From JANNNX01 sp031398745 (GTDB taxonomy: Bacteria; Actinomycetota; Acidimicrobiia; Acidimicrobiales; CADCSY01), in contig JANNNX010000027.1 in NCBI GenBank assembly GCA_031398745.1, positions 1-38,498 of the forward strand: DNA of 38,498 bases, written 5' to 3'. How positions within the stretch are numbered: position 1 is the stretch's first letter; every line of letters begins with the position of its first letter. Of this stretch, positions 1 through 7,914 are shown one piece after another. The position numbers were made by a program, and so were the translations under genes. The notes beneath the pieces are model-generated. The model did not search any database, had not been told where the DNA came from, and worked only from the letters and a program-made list of their open reading frames with translations.

Positions 1-1
1 G

Positions 2-148
2 ATCTCGGGCACCGGGGTCGGGGTGGCGTTCGGCCACAGCCCAGATCTCGATGAGGGCGTGCCGTTCGACGGCACGATCGACGAGATCGCGATCTACGAC
101 ACCGTGCTCAGCCCCACCCGCATCAGCGCCCATCACGACGCCCGATGA
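2..148 (+). CDS. LamG/concanavalin-like domain protein, C-terminal fragment
   Basis: The open frame enters from the left edge and ends at TGA 146-148. The 48 visible residues contain the pattern FDGTIDEIAIYDTVLS followed by TRISAHH, which is the typical last strand and tail of a LamG/laminin-G-like jelly-roll domain found on secreted carbohydrate- or surface-binding proteins. Everything upstream is outside the window, so the full architecture and function are unknown. Its stop overlaps the start of the following lipoprotein gene (ATGA), suggesting co-transcription and translational coupling. Confidence 0.7.
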   Translation: MSGTGVGVAFGHSPDLDEGVPFDGTIDEIAIYDTVLSPTRISAHHDAR

Positions 149-708
149 CCGTCCGCCGATCCCTCGGAGCAGCTCTGCTGGGTGCGGTGATCGTCGTCAC
201 CGCTGCGGGCTGCGAACAGGGTCCCAACGCCGAAGACCAACGACGCTTCGAGATCGTCTCCAACTCTCAGCTCCCACGGCAATCCCCCTCGGGATCTGTG
301 ACCCACACCCCGGCAGGCGCATCGAAGGCAGTCACAGATAATGGGCAGTCGAGCGACTTCTGTTGCTTCCACACCGCCTCAGCTACATACCGAACCTCGA
401 TGCCGATCCCAGAAGTCGCTCGGTACTACGTCGACACACTCGAGGCAGAGGGGTTTCTTGACATTACTGTCAGCTGCATACCCAATGATCTTGACCCTTC
501 TACTCTCGACTTGGTATCGGTGAGGGCGAGTCAATGGGTCACAGATTTTGAACTCACCGGCAGTGTTTCGATTGACCCCTCCTCCGAGACGATCGGTCCT
601 CCCGTTTACGTTGCGATTTTCGTGCACGCGCCCTTTCACACCGACGACGGCGACAAGCCTGCTGGGGACCCGCCTGATGTCTCCTGTCTCGACCCGTACA
701 CGGCCTGA
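145..708 (+). CDS. hypothetical secreted lipoprotein
   Basis: This 187-residue protein has a basic N-terminus (MTVRRS), a hydrophobic stretch at residues 8-20 and a lipobox-like AAGC with the cysteine at residue 23. It should therefore be lipid-anchored on the outer face of the membrane. I recognise no domain in the remainder, which is polar and contains a Cys-Cys pair around residues 73-74 plus two further cysteines. The ATG at 145 overlaps the preceding stop by 4 nt. Base composition is less GC-rich than the operons that follow. Function unknown. Confidence 0.7.
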   Translation: MTVRRSLGAALLGAVIVVTAAGCEQGPNAEDQRRFEIVSNSQLPRQSPSGSVTHTPAGASKAVTDNGQSSDFCCFHTASATYRTSMPIPEVARYYVDTLEAEGFLDITVSCIPNDLDPSTLDLVSVRASQWVTDFELTGSVSIDPSSETIGPPVYVAIFVHAPFHTDDGDKPAGDPPDVSCLDPYTA

Positions 709-737
709 CGGTCGGTGAACTCTCGGGTTGCTGCTCG

Positions 738-751
738 CCCTGCGGGCAGGG
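738..751. terminator. possible short hairpin between convergent genes
   Basis: CCCTG (738-742) and CAGGG (747-751) form a 5-bp GC stem with a 4-nt loop. It sits exactly between the stop of the lipoprotein gene (+) and the stop of the membrane-protein gene (-). There is no T-tract, so this is a weak candidate for a bidirectional terminator. Confidence 0.3.
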
Positions 752-1168
752 TCACTGCACTGATGGGTGGGGGTCGGGTGTAACCGACGGGGGCCACAGC
801 CGGTCCACTAGGACGATCAACCCGAAGATGACCGGAAACGGGAACCACCAGAGCAAGACGGCGAAGTTCAGATCGGAACTCGGGTCTCTTGCGTTCCCGA
901 GGAATAAGAGAGCGCTCGCGGTGTGGAGCGCGGCGAGCAGGACCGCGGTCCGCTTCCGGACCGCGAACAGCGCCACCAGCGCGGGTGGCGAGAAGGCGGC
1001 CGCGATCGAGAGCGCCTTCGAGATCGAGTCGAAGCGGAAGCCGTTGGGTTCGGGTTCGTAGGTCTCGAGGAGGACGTGGAGGAAGACCAGGAAGACGAGG
1101 TGAGCGGCGCTCAGCAGCGCCGCCCGCCTCCAGAAGCCGAGCCGGGGCGAGGGTGCGGCGTGCGGCAT
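752..1168 (-). CDS. small four-helix membrane protein, hypothetical
   Basis: This 138-residue protein has four hydrophobic segments: about residues 15-34, 49-69, 73-91 and 101-124. It is probably an integral membrane protein with both ends cytoplasmic. The ATG at 1168 is preceded by a good Shine-Dalgarno (GGAGGA, about 7 nt upstream on the minus strand), which supports this start over the longer open frame. No family is recognised. It is convergent with the lipoprotein gene and divergent from the conservon genes. Confidence 0.65.
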   Translation of the reverse strand: MPHAAPSPRLGFWRRAALLSAAHLVFLVFLHVLLETYEPEPNGFRFDSISKALSIAAAFSPPALVALFAVRKRTAVLLAALHTASALLFLGNARDPSSDLNFAVLLWWFPFPVIFGLIVLVDRLWPPSVTPDPHPSVQ

Positions 1169-1251
1169 CGACGTCCTCCGAGGCCGTGTCCGAGGAGGTG
1201 ATCATGGCCGATCGGTACTCGGCGTGACGATCCCACTTCGCCGTCGGAGAT

Positions 1252-1259
1252 GCCGATGA
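1252..1259 (+). promoter_or_regulatory. GCCGATGA box upstream of the conservon
   Basis: GCCGATGACC at 1252-1261 is identical to the decamer just before pilT (6280-6289) and resembles the -10 element of sigma-28/WhiG-type promoters (GCCGATAA). No convincing matching -35 is visible here, so the call rests on the shared -10-like motif alone. Confidence 0.25.
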
Positions 1260-1286
1260 CCGCCCCCTTCAAGTCCGTCACTCTGC

Positions 1287-2432
1287 GTGCCGACAATGGT
1301 CACTGTGCGTGGTGCTCGTGAGGACGAAACCCACACCTCCCTCGGGACGCGACCGGTGCTGGTCTCCGGGCCGCTCGACGCGTCCTCTCGGGCCGGGCTG
1401 CGGGCCCACCCCGACATCGAGCTGGTGACCGACGCCGGGCTGCGCATCCTCGACATGGCCACCGTCGCAGGCCCGGTCGACGAGGTCGCCAGTGACACCG
1501 CGGCCACGGTGGCCCTGCTCGAGCGGCGGGCCGCCCGCGGCGAGGAGCTGGTGCGGGCACTGCGCCACGCCCTCTCCTCGGTCGAGGACGCCAACCGGCA
1601 GCTGGCCCCGGCCCGACGCGAGGAGGCCGAGGCCAACGAGGAGCTCGAGCGGGTCCTGGCCCGGCGGCGGGCAGCGGCCCACGCCACCGAGGAGGCCGAG
1701 GCCGAGCTCCGGCGACTGGCCCCGATGCCGGTCGCCTCGTCGGTGGTGGCCGTCAGCGGGGGGGCCTCGGTCCACGCCCTGCACCCTGGGGTCGGGGCGA
1801 GCGGCGCCGAGCTCGACGACGCCGGCCGCCAGGCCGTGCGCGAGCTGCGGACCCAGCTCCAGTCGGTGATGACCTCGCTGGAGGCGGCCGAGGTGGCTGC
1901 CCGGCACCGAGCCGAGGCAGCCGAGAGCACCCGGCGGACGGTGGAGGACGACCTGCGCCGCGCCGCCAGCCTGCAGGCCTGGCGGATCGCCGAGGCGTCG
2001 ACCCTGTTCGGCACTGAGCGGCCCGGCCAGGAGGGCCCAGGAGAGGACGACCCGGTGGCCTGGCTCCTGGCCTTGCGCAGCCACCTCGACGATCTGGCGG
2101 TCGAGATCGACGAGGTCCGCCGGTCGGCTGGCGGGGGCCGAGTCGACGGTCTGGCCGACGCACTCGCCATTCCGCTCGGTGGCCCGAAGGGTCCGAGCGT
2201 GTTGGTCCTCGACCTGGTCGAGTGCGAGCTGCTCGATGTCGACGAGCTGTGTCGCCTCCTGGTGCGGGTGTCGGCCCGGCGCCCGGTCGCCTGCGCCACC
2301 GCGCTGCGCGGCCTGTGGGCCTGGGCCGAGCACGCCGGACCGGCCACCGCCCGGCGGGTCGAGACCCTCGATCCGGCCGACCTGACCGAGCACTACCCGA
2401 TCGATCGAGCCCGAGGAGAGGAACGAGCGTGA
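1287..2432 (+). CDS. coiled-coil protein of unknown function preceding the conservon
   Basis: This 381-residue, Ala/Glu/Arg-rich soluble protein has no signal peptide or membrane segment. Residues about 70-130 and 175-230 are heptad-like, rich in E, A, R and L, and probably form coiled coils. The C-terminal 120 residues look globular (hydrophobic strand LVLDLVECELLD, then helices). I recognise no family. The stop overlaps the GTG of the sensor kinase gene (GTGA), so it is the first gene of the conservon operon and may be a scaffold or effector for it. The start is uncertain: GTG 1287 and ATG 1296 are both possible and neither has a clear SD. Confidence 0.7.
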   Translation: MPTMVTVRGAREDETHTSLGTRPVLVSGPLDASSRAGLRAHPDIELVTDAGLRILDMATVAGPVDEVASDTAATVALLERRAARGEELVRALRHALSSVEDANRQLAPARREEAEANEELERVLARRRAAAHATEEAEAELRRLAPMPVASSVVAVSGGASVHALHPGVGASGAELDDAGRQAVRELRTQLQSVMTSLEAAEVAARHRAEAAESTRRTVEDDLRRAASLQAWRIAEASTLFGTERPGQEGPGEDDPVAWLLALRSHLDDLAVEIDEVRRSAGGGRVDGLADALAIPLGGPKGPSVLVLDLVECELLDVDELCRLLVRVSARRPVACATALRGLWAWAEHAGPATARRVETLDPADLTEHYPIDRARGEERA

Positions 2433-4819
2433 AGCGACGCATCCCGGTCAGCGCCAAGCTGGTGGCGGCCCTGGCGGTGCCCCTGGTGGCCCTGGTCACG
2501 GTGTCCCTGGTCGAGGTCCACCGCAGCGACCAGCGGGCCGACGAGGTCCGGCGCCAAGCGTCCTTCGCGGTCGCCACCACTGGCCCCGGCGGCGTCATCG
2601 ACGCCCTCCAGGCCGAGCGCAACCGGGCCCTGGCCGACCAGGTGCTCGGCACCGCCGCCCCCACCGAGCAGGCGCCGGACGCCGAGGAGCAGTTCGAGGG
2701 CGTCCAGTCGTCGCTGCCCAGCGAGGAGGAGGCCCGGGCCGCCACCGACGAGGCGCTGGTCGAGTTCGAGGCGACCGTCGAGTCGTCGTCGGCCGAGGTG
2801 CGAGCCGCCTACGCCTCGTCGCTGTCGGTGCTCCGCAACATCGACGCCGTGCGCTCCCAGCTCGACCTCGGCCGCCTCACCACCGCCCAGGGCATCGACG
2901 ATGCCTACTCCGGTTTGATTTCGCCCTACGTCGATGCCACCCACGGCCTGGTCGGCGCCATCGACGACAGCGGGCTGCGCTCGGGGGCCACGGTCCTCGA
3001 CGGCATCGCCCACCTGGTCGAGGCCGAGGGCGACCTCAGCCTGGCAGTTACCACCCTGCTGCAATCCAGCACGGCCACCGGCGCCGCCCCCGCGCCCTCC
3101 AGCGCGGAGGTGGCCGCCGTGGCGACCGCCCTGGCCACCGCTGAGCAGTGGCGGGAGACCATCACCACCGCGGCCGAGGGTGGCTACGAGGAAGAGGTCG
3201 CCACCACCCTCGGCGCCCGGTCCCGCAAGGACCTCTACGCGGTGGCAGCCGACACCCTCGAGGGCAACCCCATCGACCAGGACGAGGCCATCAGCGCGCT
3301 GTCGGGCACTACCTCCGACGGCGACGCCAACCTCTCGACGCTGCGGCTCCGGGTGGCCGACGAGCTCCGGGCGGTGGCCGACAGCCGGCTGGACGCGGCC
3401 GCCGCCGAGCAGCGGATAGTGCTGCTGCTGGCGGTCGCCGCCCTCCTGCTGGCCGACGGGTTGGCGCTGGTGGCGAGCCGGTCGATCACCCGCCCGCTGC
3501 GCCGCTTGACGGCCCAGGCCCACGACATGGCCGAGCACCGACTGCCCGACGCGGTGGGGACCGTCCTCGACACCCCCTTGGGCGAGGACGTGGTGATGCC
3601 CGCCCTGGCCCCGATCGAGGTGAAGACCCGCGACGAGGTGGCCGAGGTGGTCAAGGCCCTCAACGTGGTCCAGACCAGCGCCCTCGAGCTCGCCTCCGAA
3701 CAGGCCGTGCTGCGGCGCAACATCGCCGATGCCTTCGTCCACCTCGGCCGGCGCAACCAGAACCTGCTGGCTCGCCAGCTCGAGCTGATCACCGACCTCG
3801 AGCGCAACGAGTCGGACCCCGACGCGCTCGACAGCCTCTTCCGCCTTGACCACCTGGCCACCCGCATGCGCCGCAATGCGGAGTCGCTGCTGGTGTTGGC
3901 CGGCCTCGAGCAGCCCCGTCAGTGGTCGGCCCCGGTGCCGCTCAGCGCGGTCGTCCGAGCCGCCATCGGCGAGGTCGAGGACTACACCCGGGTCGAATTG
4001 GCCTTGGCCGACGAGCCCAAGGTGCGGGGTTCGGTGGCCACCGACCTGGCCCACTTGCTGGCCGAGCTGGTGGAGAACGCGCTGGCCTTCTCGCCCGAGA
4101 CCGAACGGGTCGAGATCATCGGCCGCCGCTCGGGGACGGGCTACCGGCTGTCGGTGGTCGACCACGGGGTGGGCATGCCCGAGGCCGACCGGATTCGGGC
4201 CAACCGTCGCTTGGCCGGCGAGGAGTCCTTCACCGTCGCCCCTTCCCGCTACCTCGGCCACTACGTCGCCGGGAGGCTGGCCCAGCGGGTCGGGGTGCGG
4301 GCCCAGCTGGTCGATTCGACCCGCCGGGGGGTCACCGTCGAGGTGCTGGTCCCCGACGCGCAGCTCGAGGCGAATGGGCCCGAGCCGATCGAGGCCCCAC
4401 CCCTCGATGTCTTCGCGGCCGACCGGGTCGAAGAGGTCGCGCCCGTCGCCTCGATCGGTCCGGCGTCGCTGGCCCAGCGGGTCCGGGGCGCGCATCTCGC
4501 CGAATTCACCTTGCCGACGGTGGCGCCCGCTCCGCCGCCGCTGGTGGCCCCGGCGATCGACGGCCCCCCGGCCGCGCCCCTGCCGTCGCGGGTGGGGGCC
4601 ACCGTCACCCCGATCGGCGCGGCCAGCTCGGCGGCGTCCGCCGGCGCCGACACCGCCCACGGGGCGCCGACCAACGGTGCCCCGCCCGAGTCGGGCCGCG
4701 ACCTGGGTGCCGCCCGTGACTTCTTCGCTGCCTTCCGGGTGGGAGCCGAATCGGGCCGGGACGACGGCGCCGCGGACCTGCCCGACGGCGACCGCCCGAT
4801 CGGAGAGGACCGCTCGTGA
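2429..4819 (+). CDS. cvnA: CvnA-like sensor histidine kinase (nitrate/nitrite-sensing type)
   Basis: This 796-residue membrane sensor has TM1 at about residues 9-28, a large helical extracytoplasmic region at 30-325 (NIT-like sensing domain), TM2 at about 329-350, HAMP and linker at 350-440, a DHp-like helix with RLDHLATRMRRNAESL (His475) and a HATPase_c domain with N-box Asn550 and G-box DHGVGMP at 578-584. The last 150 residues are a Pro/Ala-rich tail. This is the first gene of the Streptomyces conservon family (CvnA), whose members lack a partner response regulator and instead work with a roadblock protein and a GTPase. An SD (GAGGAGAGG) sits just ahead of GTG 2429, deciding this start over the longer frame. 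It overlaps both neighbours by 4 nt. Confidence 0.88.
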   Translation: MKRRIPVSAKLVAALAVPLVALVTVSLVEVHRSDQRADEVRRQASFAVATTGPGGVIDALQAERNRALADQVLGTAAPTEQAPDAEEQFEGVQSSLPSEEEARAATDEALVEFEATVESSSAEVRAAYASSLSVLRNIDAVRSQLDLGRLTTAQGIDDAYSGLISPYVDATHGLVGAIDDSGLRSGATVLDGIAHLVEAEGDLSLAVTTLLQSSTATGAAPAPSSAEVAAVATALATAEQWRETITTAAEGGYEEEVATTLGARSRKDLYAVAADTLEGNPIDQDEAISALSGTTSDGDANLSTLRLRVADELRAVADSRLDAAAAEQRIVLLLAVAALLLADGLALVASRSITRPLRRLTAQAHDMAEHRLPDAVGTVLDTPLGEDVVMPALAPIEVKTRDEVAEVVKALNVVQTSALELASEQAVLRRNIADAFVHLGRRNQNLLARQLELITDLERNESDPDALDSLFRLDHLATRMRRNAESLLVLAGLEQPRQWSAPVPLSAVVRAAIGEVEDYTRVELALADEPKVRGSVATDLAHLLAELVENALAFSPETERVEIIGRRSGTGYRLSVVDHGVGMPEADRIRANRRLAGEESFTVAPSRYLGHYVAGRLAQRVGVRAQLVDSTRRGVTVEVLVPDAQLEANGPEPIEAPPLDVFAADRVEEVAPVASIGPASLAQRVRGAHLAEFTLPTVAPAPPPLVAPAIDGPPAAPLPSRVGATVTPIGAASSAASAGADTAHGAPTNGAPPESGRDLGAARDFFAAFRVGAESGRDDGAADLPDGDRPIGEDRS

Positions 4820-5250
4820 CCACCACCCCACCCGCTCTCAGTGTCGAGGCCCAGCGCTTCAACTGGCTGCTCGACAACTTCGTCCGGGGCACCGCCGGGG
4901 TGACCGACGCGGTGGCCGTCTCCTCCGACGGCATCCTGATTGCCCGGTCCTCCGACATGCCCCGGGATCGCTCCGAACACGTGGCCGCCCTGGTCTCGGG
5001 GCTGGTCAGCCTGGGCCACGGGGCGTCCCGCAGTTTCGGCTTCGGTCCCCTCCAGCAGGTGCTGGTCATGCTGGCCGGGGGGACGCTGTTCGTGTCCTCG
5101 ATGGCCGCCGGCGGGTGCCTCGGGGTGGTGGCCACCTCGGCGTCGGACATCGGCATGGTCGGCTACCAGAGCGGCCTGCTGGTGGAGCGCAGCGGGGCGC
5201 TGCTCACCCCGGCCCTGATCGACGAACTCCGCCAGGCGGTGCTGGGGTGA
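4816..5250 (+). CDS. cvnB: CvnB-like roadblock/LC7 domain protein
   Basis: This 144-residue protein is a single roadblock/LC7 domain. FNWLLDNF near the N-terminus is followed by GVTDAVAVSSDGILIA and by a central hydrophobic strand pair (QQVLVMLAGGTLFVSSM). CvnB/MglB-type roadblock proteins dimerise and regulate a small Ras-like GTPase, here the downstream CvnD. The GTG at 4816 overlaps the cvnA stop. The 3' end lies in a 30-bp tandem duplication (5238-5297) shared with the start of cvnC. Cytoplasmic. Identification is firm from fold motifs and gene order. Confidence 0.9.
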   Translation: MTTTPPALSVEAQRFNWLLDNFVRGTAGVTDAVAVSSDGILIARSSDMPRDRSEHVAALVSGLVSLGHGASRSFGFGPLQQVLVMLAGGTLFVSSMAAGGCLGVVATSASDIGMVGYQSGLLVERSGALLTPALIDELRQAVLG

Positions 5251-5305
5251 ACAGCACCGGGGGGTCCGGTGCTGGGGTGAACCGCACCGGGGGGTCCGGT
5301 GCTGG
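5238..5305 (+). repeat. 30-bp tandem duplication at the cvnB/cvnC junction
   Basis: A 30-bp unit beginning GGTGCTGGGGTGAAC is present at 5238-5267 and 5268-5297 with one mismatch (A/C at 5253 versus 5283), followed by a partial third copy (GGTGCTGG, 5298-5305). The unit contains the GTGA stop/start overlap, so the cvnC start codon is duplicated in frame (GTG 5247 and GTG 5277), adding ten residues to CvnC. Confidence 0.9.
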
Positions 5306-5651
5306 AGCACCGGGGAGCAACGGCTTCGGCGACCTGGTCCGGCCCTACGTCATCACCGCCGGGCGCACCGTGACCCGCACCACCGACCTGCGCCTCGAGA
5401 CCGTCGTCGAGGCGCGCTCGACGACGGTGCCGGCAACCGCCACCTTCGAGCACCGCGCCGTGCTCGAGCTCTGCTCGCGCCCCTTGTCGATCGCCGAGGT
5501 GGCGGCGCACCTCCGGGTCCCCCTGGGGGTGGCCGCCATCCTGGTCGACGACCTGGTGGCCGACGACGCTCTGGTGGTCCACGACACCGAACCGGTCGAC
5601 CTCGAGATCACCGCACTGCAGCGGATGATCGACAAGGTCCGGGCCCTGTGA
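5247..5651 (+). CDS. cvnC: CvnC-like DUF742 protein
   Basis: This 134-residue protein begins with a low-complexity Gly/Ser/Thr lead made of two copies of VN(S/R)TGGSGAG, then the DUF742 signature LVRPYVITAGRT and a C-terminal winged-helix-like part (LCSRPLSIAEVAAHLRVPLG, then VLVDDL-like strands). DUF742 proteins are the third component of conservons and probably an adaptor; no activity is established. GTG 5247 overlaps the cvnB stop, while GTG 5277 in the second repeat copy is an equally plausible start. It is followed 16 nt later by cvnD. Confidence 0.85.
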   Translation: MNSTGGSGAGVNRTGGSGAGAPGSNGFGDLVRPYVITAGRTVTRTTDLRLETVVEARSTTVPATATFEHRAVLELCSRPLSIAEVAAHLRVPLGVAAILVDDLVADDALVVHDTEPVDLEITALQRMIDKVRAL

Positions 5652-5667
5652 AGGCGGAGCGATCCTG

Positions 5668-6228
5668 ATGTCGGTGGCCAAGTTCGTGATCGCCGGCGGC
5701 TTCGGGGTGGGCAAGACCACCTTCGTCGGCACCATCTCCGAGATCCCCCCGCTGACCACCGAGGCGGCGATGACCTCGGCGTCCGTCGGCGTCGACGACC
5801 GCAGCGGCCGGGCCGAGAAGCGCACCACCACGGTGGCCTTCGACTTCGGCCGCATCACGGTCGACGACGCGCTGGTCATGTACCTGTTCGGCACCCCGGG
5901 CCAGGAGCGCTTCGGGTTCATGTGGGACGACCTGGCCACCGGCGCGCTGGGTGCGGTGGTGCTGGTCGACACGACTCGCCTGGCCGAGGGCTTCCCGGCG
6001 CTGGACTTCCTCGAAGCCCGGGGCGTGCCCTACGTGGTGGCGGTGAACTGCTTCGGCGGGATGTTGCGCCACCCGCTCCACGAGGTCCGGGCCGCGCTCG
6101 ACGTGCCCGAGGCCGTGCCGGTGGTGGTGTGCGACGCCCGCGAGCGCGAGTCGGTGAAGAACGTCCTGCTCACCCTGCTCTACCGGCTGGCCGAGCGGGC
6201 CCGGGCGGTGCCGACCACCGCCAGGTGA
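5668..6228 (+). CDS. cvnD: CvnD-like small GTPase
   Basis: This 186-residue Ras-like ATP/GTP-binding protein has P-loop GGFGVGKTT (residues 10-18), a G3-like FGTPGQERF (74-82) in which the usual Asp is Gly, and a degenerate G4 (VNCFGG) in place of NKxD. Such changes are typical of conservon GTPases, which are relatives of MglA. It probably cycles at the membrane under control of the roadblock protein CvnB and the kinase CvnA. An SD-like GAAGGCGGAG precedes ATG 5668. It is the last gene of the conservon; the pilus motor gene starts 66 nt downstream in the same direction. Confidence 0.9.
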   Translation: MSVAKFVIAGGFGVGKTTFVGTISEIPPLTTEAAMTSASVGVDDRSGRAEKRTTTVAFDFGRITVDDALVMYLFGTPGQERFGFMWDDLATGALGAVVLVDTTRLAEGFPALDFLEARGVPYVVAVNCFGGMLRHPLHEVRAALDVPEAVPVVVCDARERESVKNVLLTLLYRLAERARAVPTTAR

Positions 6229-6258
6229 CAGGCGGCTGACGGCCGCCCGGGTTCAACC

Positions 6259-6287
6259 CTCAGGCTGGCCGTCGACGGTGCCGATGA
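6259..6287 (+). promoter_or_regulatory. candidate sigma-28/WhiG-like promoter of pilT
   Basis: CTCAGG (6259-6264), a 15-nt spacer and GCCGATGA (6280-6287) resemble the layout of sigma-28 family promoters. Transcription would start close to the ATG at 6295, giving a nearly leaderless mRNA; no SD is visible before that ATG, consistent with this. The same spacing recurs before the pilin gene. This is motif resemblance only. Confidence 0.4.
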
Positions 6288-6294
6288 CCTCCCC

Positions 6295-7899
6295 ATGGCC
6301 ACCGCTTCGCGCCGCGTCGGCGAGTTCCTCGTCGAGCGCAACGTCCTGTCGCCCGATGTCCTCGAAGCCGTGCTGGCCCGAGAGGAGGCCGAGGGCCGCC
6401 CGCTGACGGCCATCCTCGCCGGTGAGGGGCTGGTCGGCGAGGCCGACCTGCTGGCCGCCATCGCACACCAAGTTGGCCATCGCTTCGTCGACCTGTCCAC
6501 CATCGTCATCCCGCCCTCGCTCCACCAGGCCATCCCGGCGGTGCTGGCCCAGCGCCACCTGGCGATCGCGATCGGCATGGAGGCCGACGAGATGGTCGTC
6601 GCCTTCGAGGACCCCAGCGATCAGGCCAAGGTGTCGGCCATCGCCGCCGCGGTCGGGCCGGTGCGGCCGGTGCTGGCCACCCGCACCGAGCTGGCCAAGG
6701 CGGTCCGTGCCATCTACGGCAGCCGCGACGAGGCCCGCGACGGCGAGGCGATCGAGGTCACGGTTGACCAGGGCGTGGGCACCAATGGATCGACCGTCGC
6801 CCACCAGCAGCCCGCTGACCCCGACCTCGAGGACTCGATCCAGGTCAACGACCTGCTCGGCATCGTGCTCGACATGCGGGGTTCAGACCTCCACCTGGCC
6901 GCGGGCGCCCACCCCGCGGTTCGGGTCGACGGGTCGCTGGTGATGCTGACCGAGTACCCGGTGCTCACCGGCGTCGACATCCGCCGGATGATGTACTCGA
7001 TCCTCACCCAGCGTCAGCGGGAGAAGTTCGAGACCGAGCTCGAACTCGACATCAGCCACGCCCTACCCGGTGTCGGGCGGTTCCGGGTCAACATCTTCCT
7101 GCAGCGCAACTCGGTGGGCGCGGTGATGCGGGCCATCCCCTTCGAGATCGTGCCTTTCGACCTGCTCGGACTGCCGCCGTCGGTGGCGGCCTTCGCCGAG
7201 CTCCCTCGAGGTCTGGTGCTGGTCACCGGCCCGACCGGTTCGGGCAAGTCGACGACGTTGGCCTCGGTCATCGACATCGTCAACCGCTCGAAGGCCCACC
7301 ACATCATGACGGTCGAGGACCCGATCGAGTTCCTCCACCGGCACAAGACGGCGGTGGTGAACCAGCGCGAGGTGGGAGAGGACACCCACGGCTTCGCCCA
7401 AGCCCTCAAGCACGTGCTGCGCCAAGACCCCGACGTGATCCTGGTCGGCGAGATGCGCGACCTCGAGACGATCCAGACAGCCCTCACCGCGGCCGAGACC
7501 GGCCACCTCGTCTTCGGCACGCTCCACACCCAAGACGCCCCGCAGTCGGTCGACCGGGTCATCGACGTCTTCCCGTCCCATCAGCAGTCCCAGGTCAGGG
7601 TTCAGCTGGCGTCGTCGCTCCAGGGCGTCGTGACCCAGCAGTTGGTCCCTCGGGCCGACGGTGCTGGCCGGGTGGCCGCCATCGAGGTCCTGGTGGCGAC
7701 CCCGGCGGTCCGCAACCTCATCCGCGAGGGAAAGACCCACCAGATCTACTCGTCGATGCAGGCCGGCCAGCAGTACGGCATGCAGACCATGGACCAGAGC
7801 CTGGCCAACTTGGTCCAGGCCCGGACCATCGACTTGGAAATGGCTCTGACACGCTGCGCCAACCAGGACGACCTCCTCCGCCTCCTGGGCCGCAAGTAG
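6295..7899 (+). CDS. pilT: PilT-type pilus ATPase with N-terminal MshEN domain
   Basis: This 534-residue protein has two parts. Residues about 6-145 form an MshEN/T2SSE_N-like domain (RVGEFLVERNVL, then LLAAIAHQVG), a module otherwise typical of PilB/GspE extension ATPases and able in some families to bind c-di-GMP. Residues about 185-534 are a PilT-type secretion ATPase: Walker A GPTGSGKST (312-320), Asp box TVEDPIE (339-345), Walker B LVGEMRD (383-389), His box GHLVFGTLHT (403-412) and the retraction signature AVRNLIREGK (471-480). The four-Cys zinc motif of PilB is absent. It acts as a cytoplasmic hexamer at the pilus base. It lies between the conservon and pilC. No pilB is present in the window. 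Confidence 0.9.
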   Translation: MATASRRVGEFLVERNVLSPDVLEAVLAREEAEGRPLTAILAGEGLVGEADLLAAIAHQVGHRFVDLSTIVIPPSLHQAIPAVLAQRHLAIAIGMEADEMVVAFEDPSDQAKVSAIAAAVGPVRPVLATRTELAKAVRAIYGSRDEARDGEAIEVTVDQGVGTNGSTVAHQQPADPDLEDSIQVNDLLGIVLDMRGSDLHLAAGAHPAVRVDGSLVMLTEYPVLTGVDIRRMMYSILTQRQREKFETELELDISHALPGVGRFRVNIFLQRNSVGAVMRAIPFEIVPFDLLGLPPSVAAFAELPRGLVLVTGPTGSGKSTTLASVIDIVNRSKAHHIMTVEDPIEFLHRHKTAVVNQREVGEDTHGFAQALKHVLRQDPDVILVGEMRDLETIQTALTAAETGHLVFGTLHTQDAPQSVDRVIDVFPSHQQSQVRVQLASSLQGVVTQQLVPRADGAGRVAAIEVLVATPAVRNLIREGKTHQIYSSMQAGQQYGMQTMDQSLANLVQARTIDLEMALTRCANQDDLLRLLGRK

Positions 7900-7914
7900 G
7901 GGAGGAGCGACCCG

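Noticed and set aside
2393..4831. Long minus-strand open frame opposite cvnA
   Set aside because: Gly/Gln/His-rich translation without any motif; a mirror of high-GC codon bias opposite a gene with clear kinase domains.
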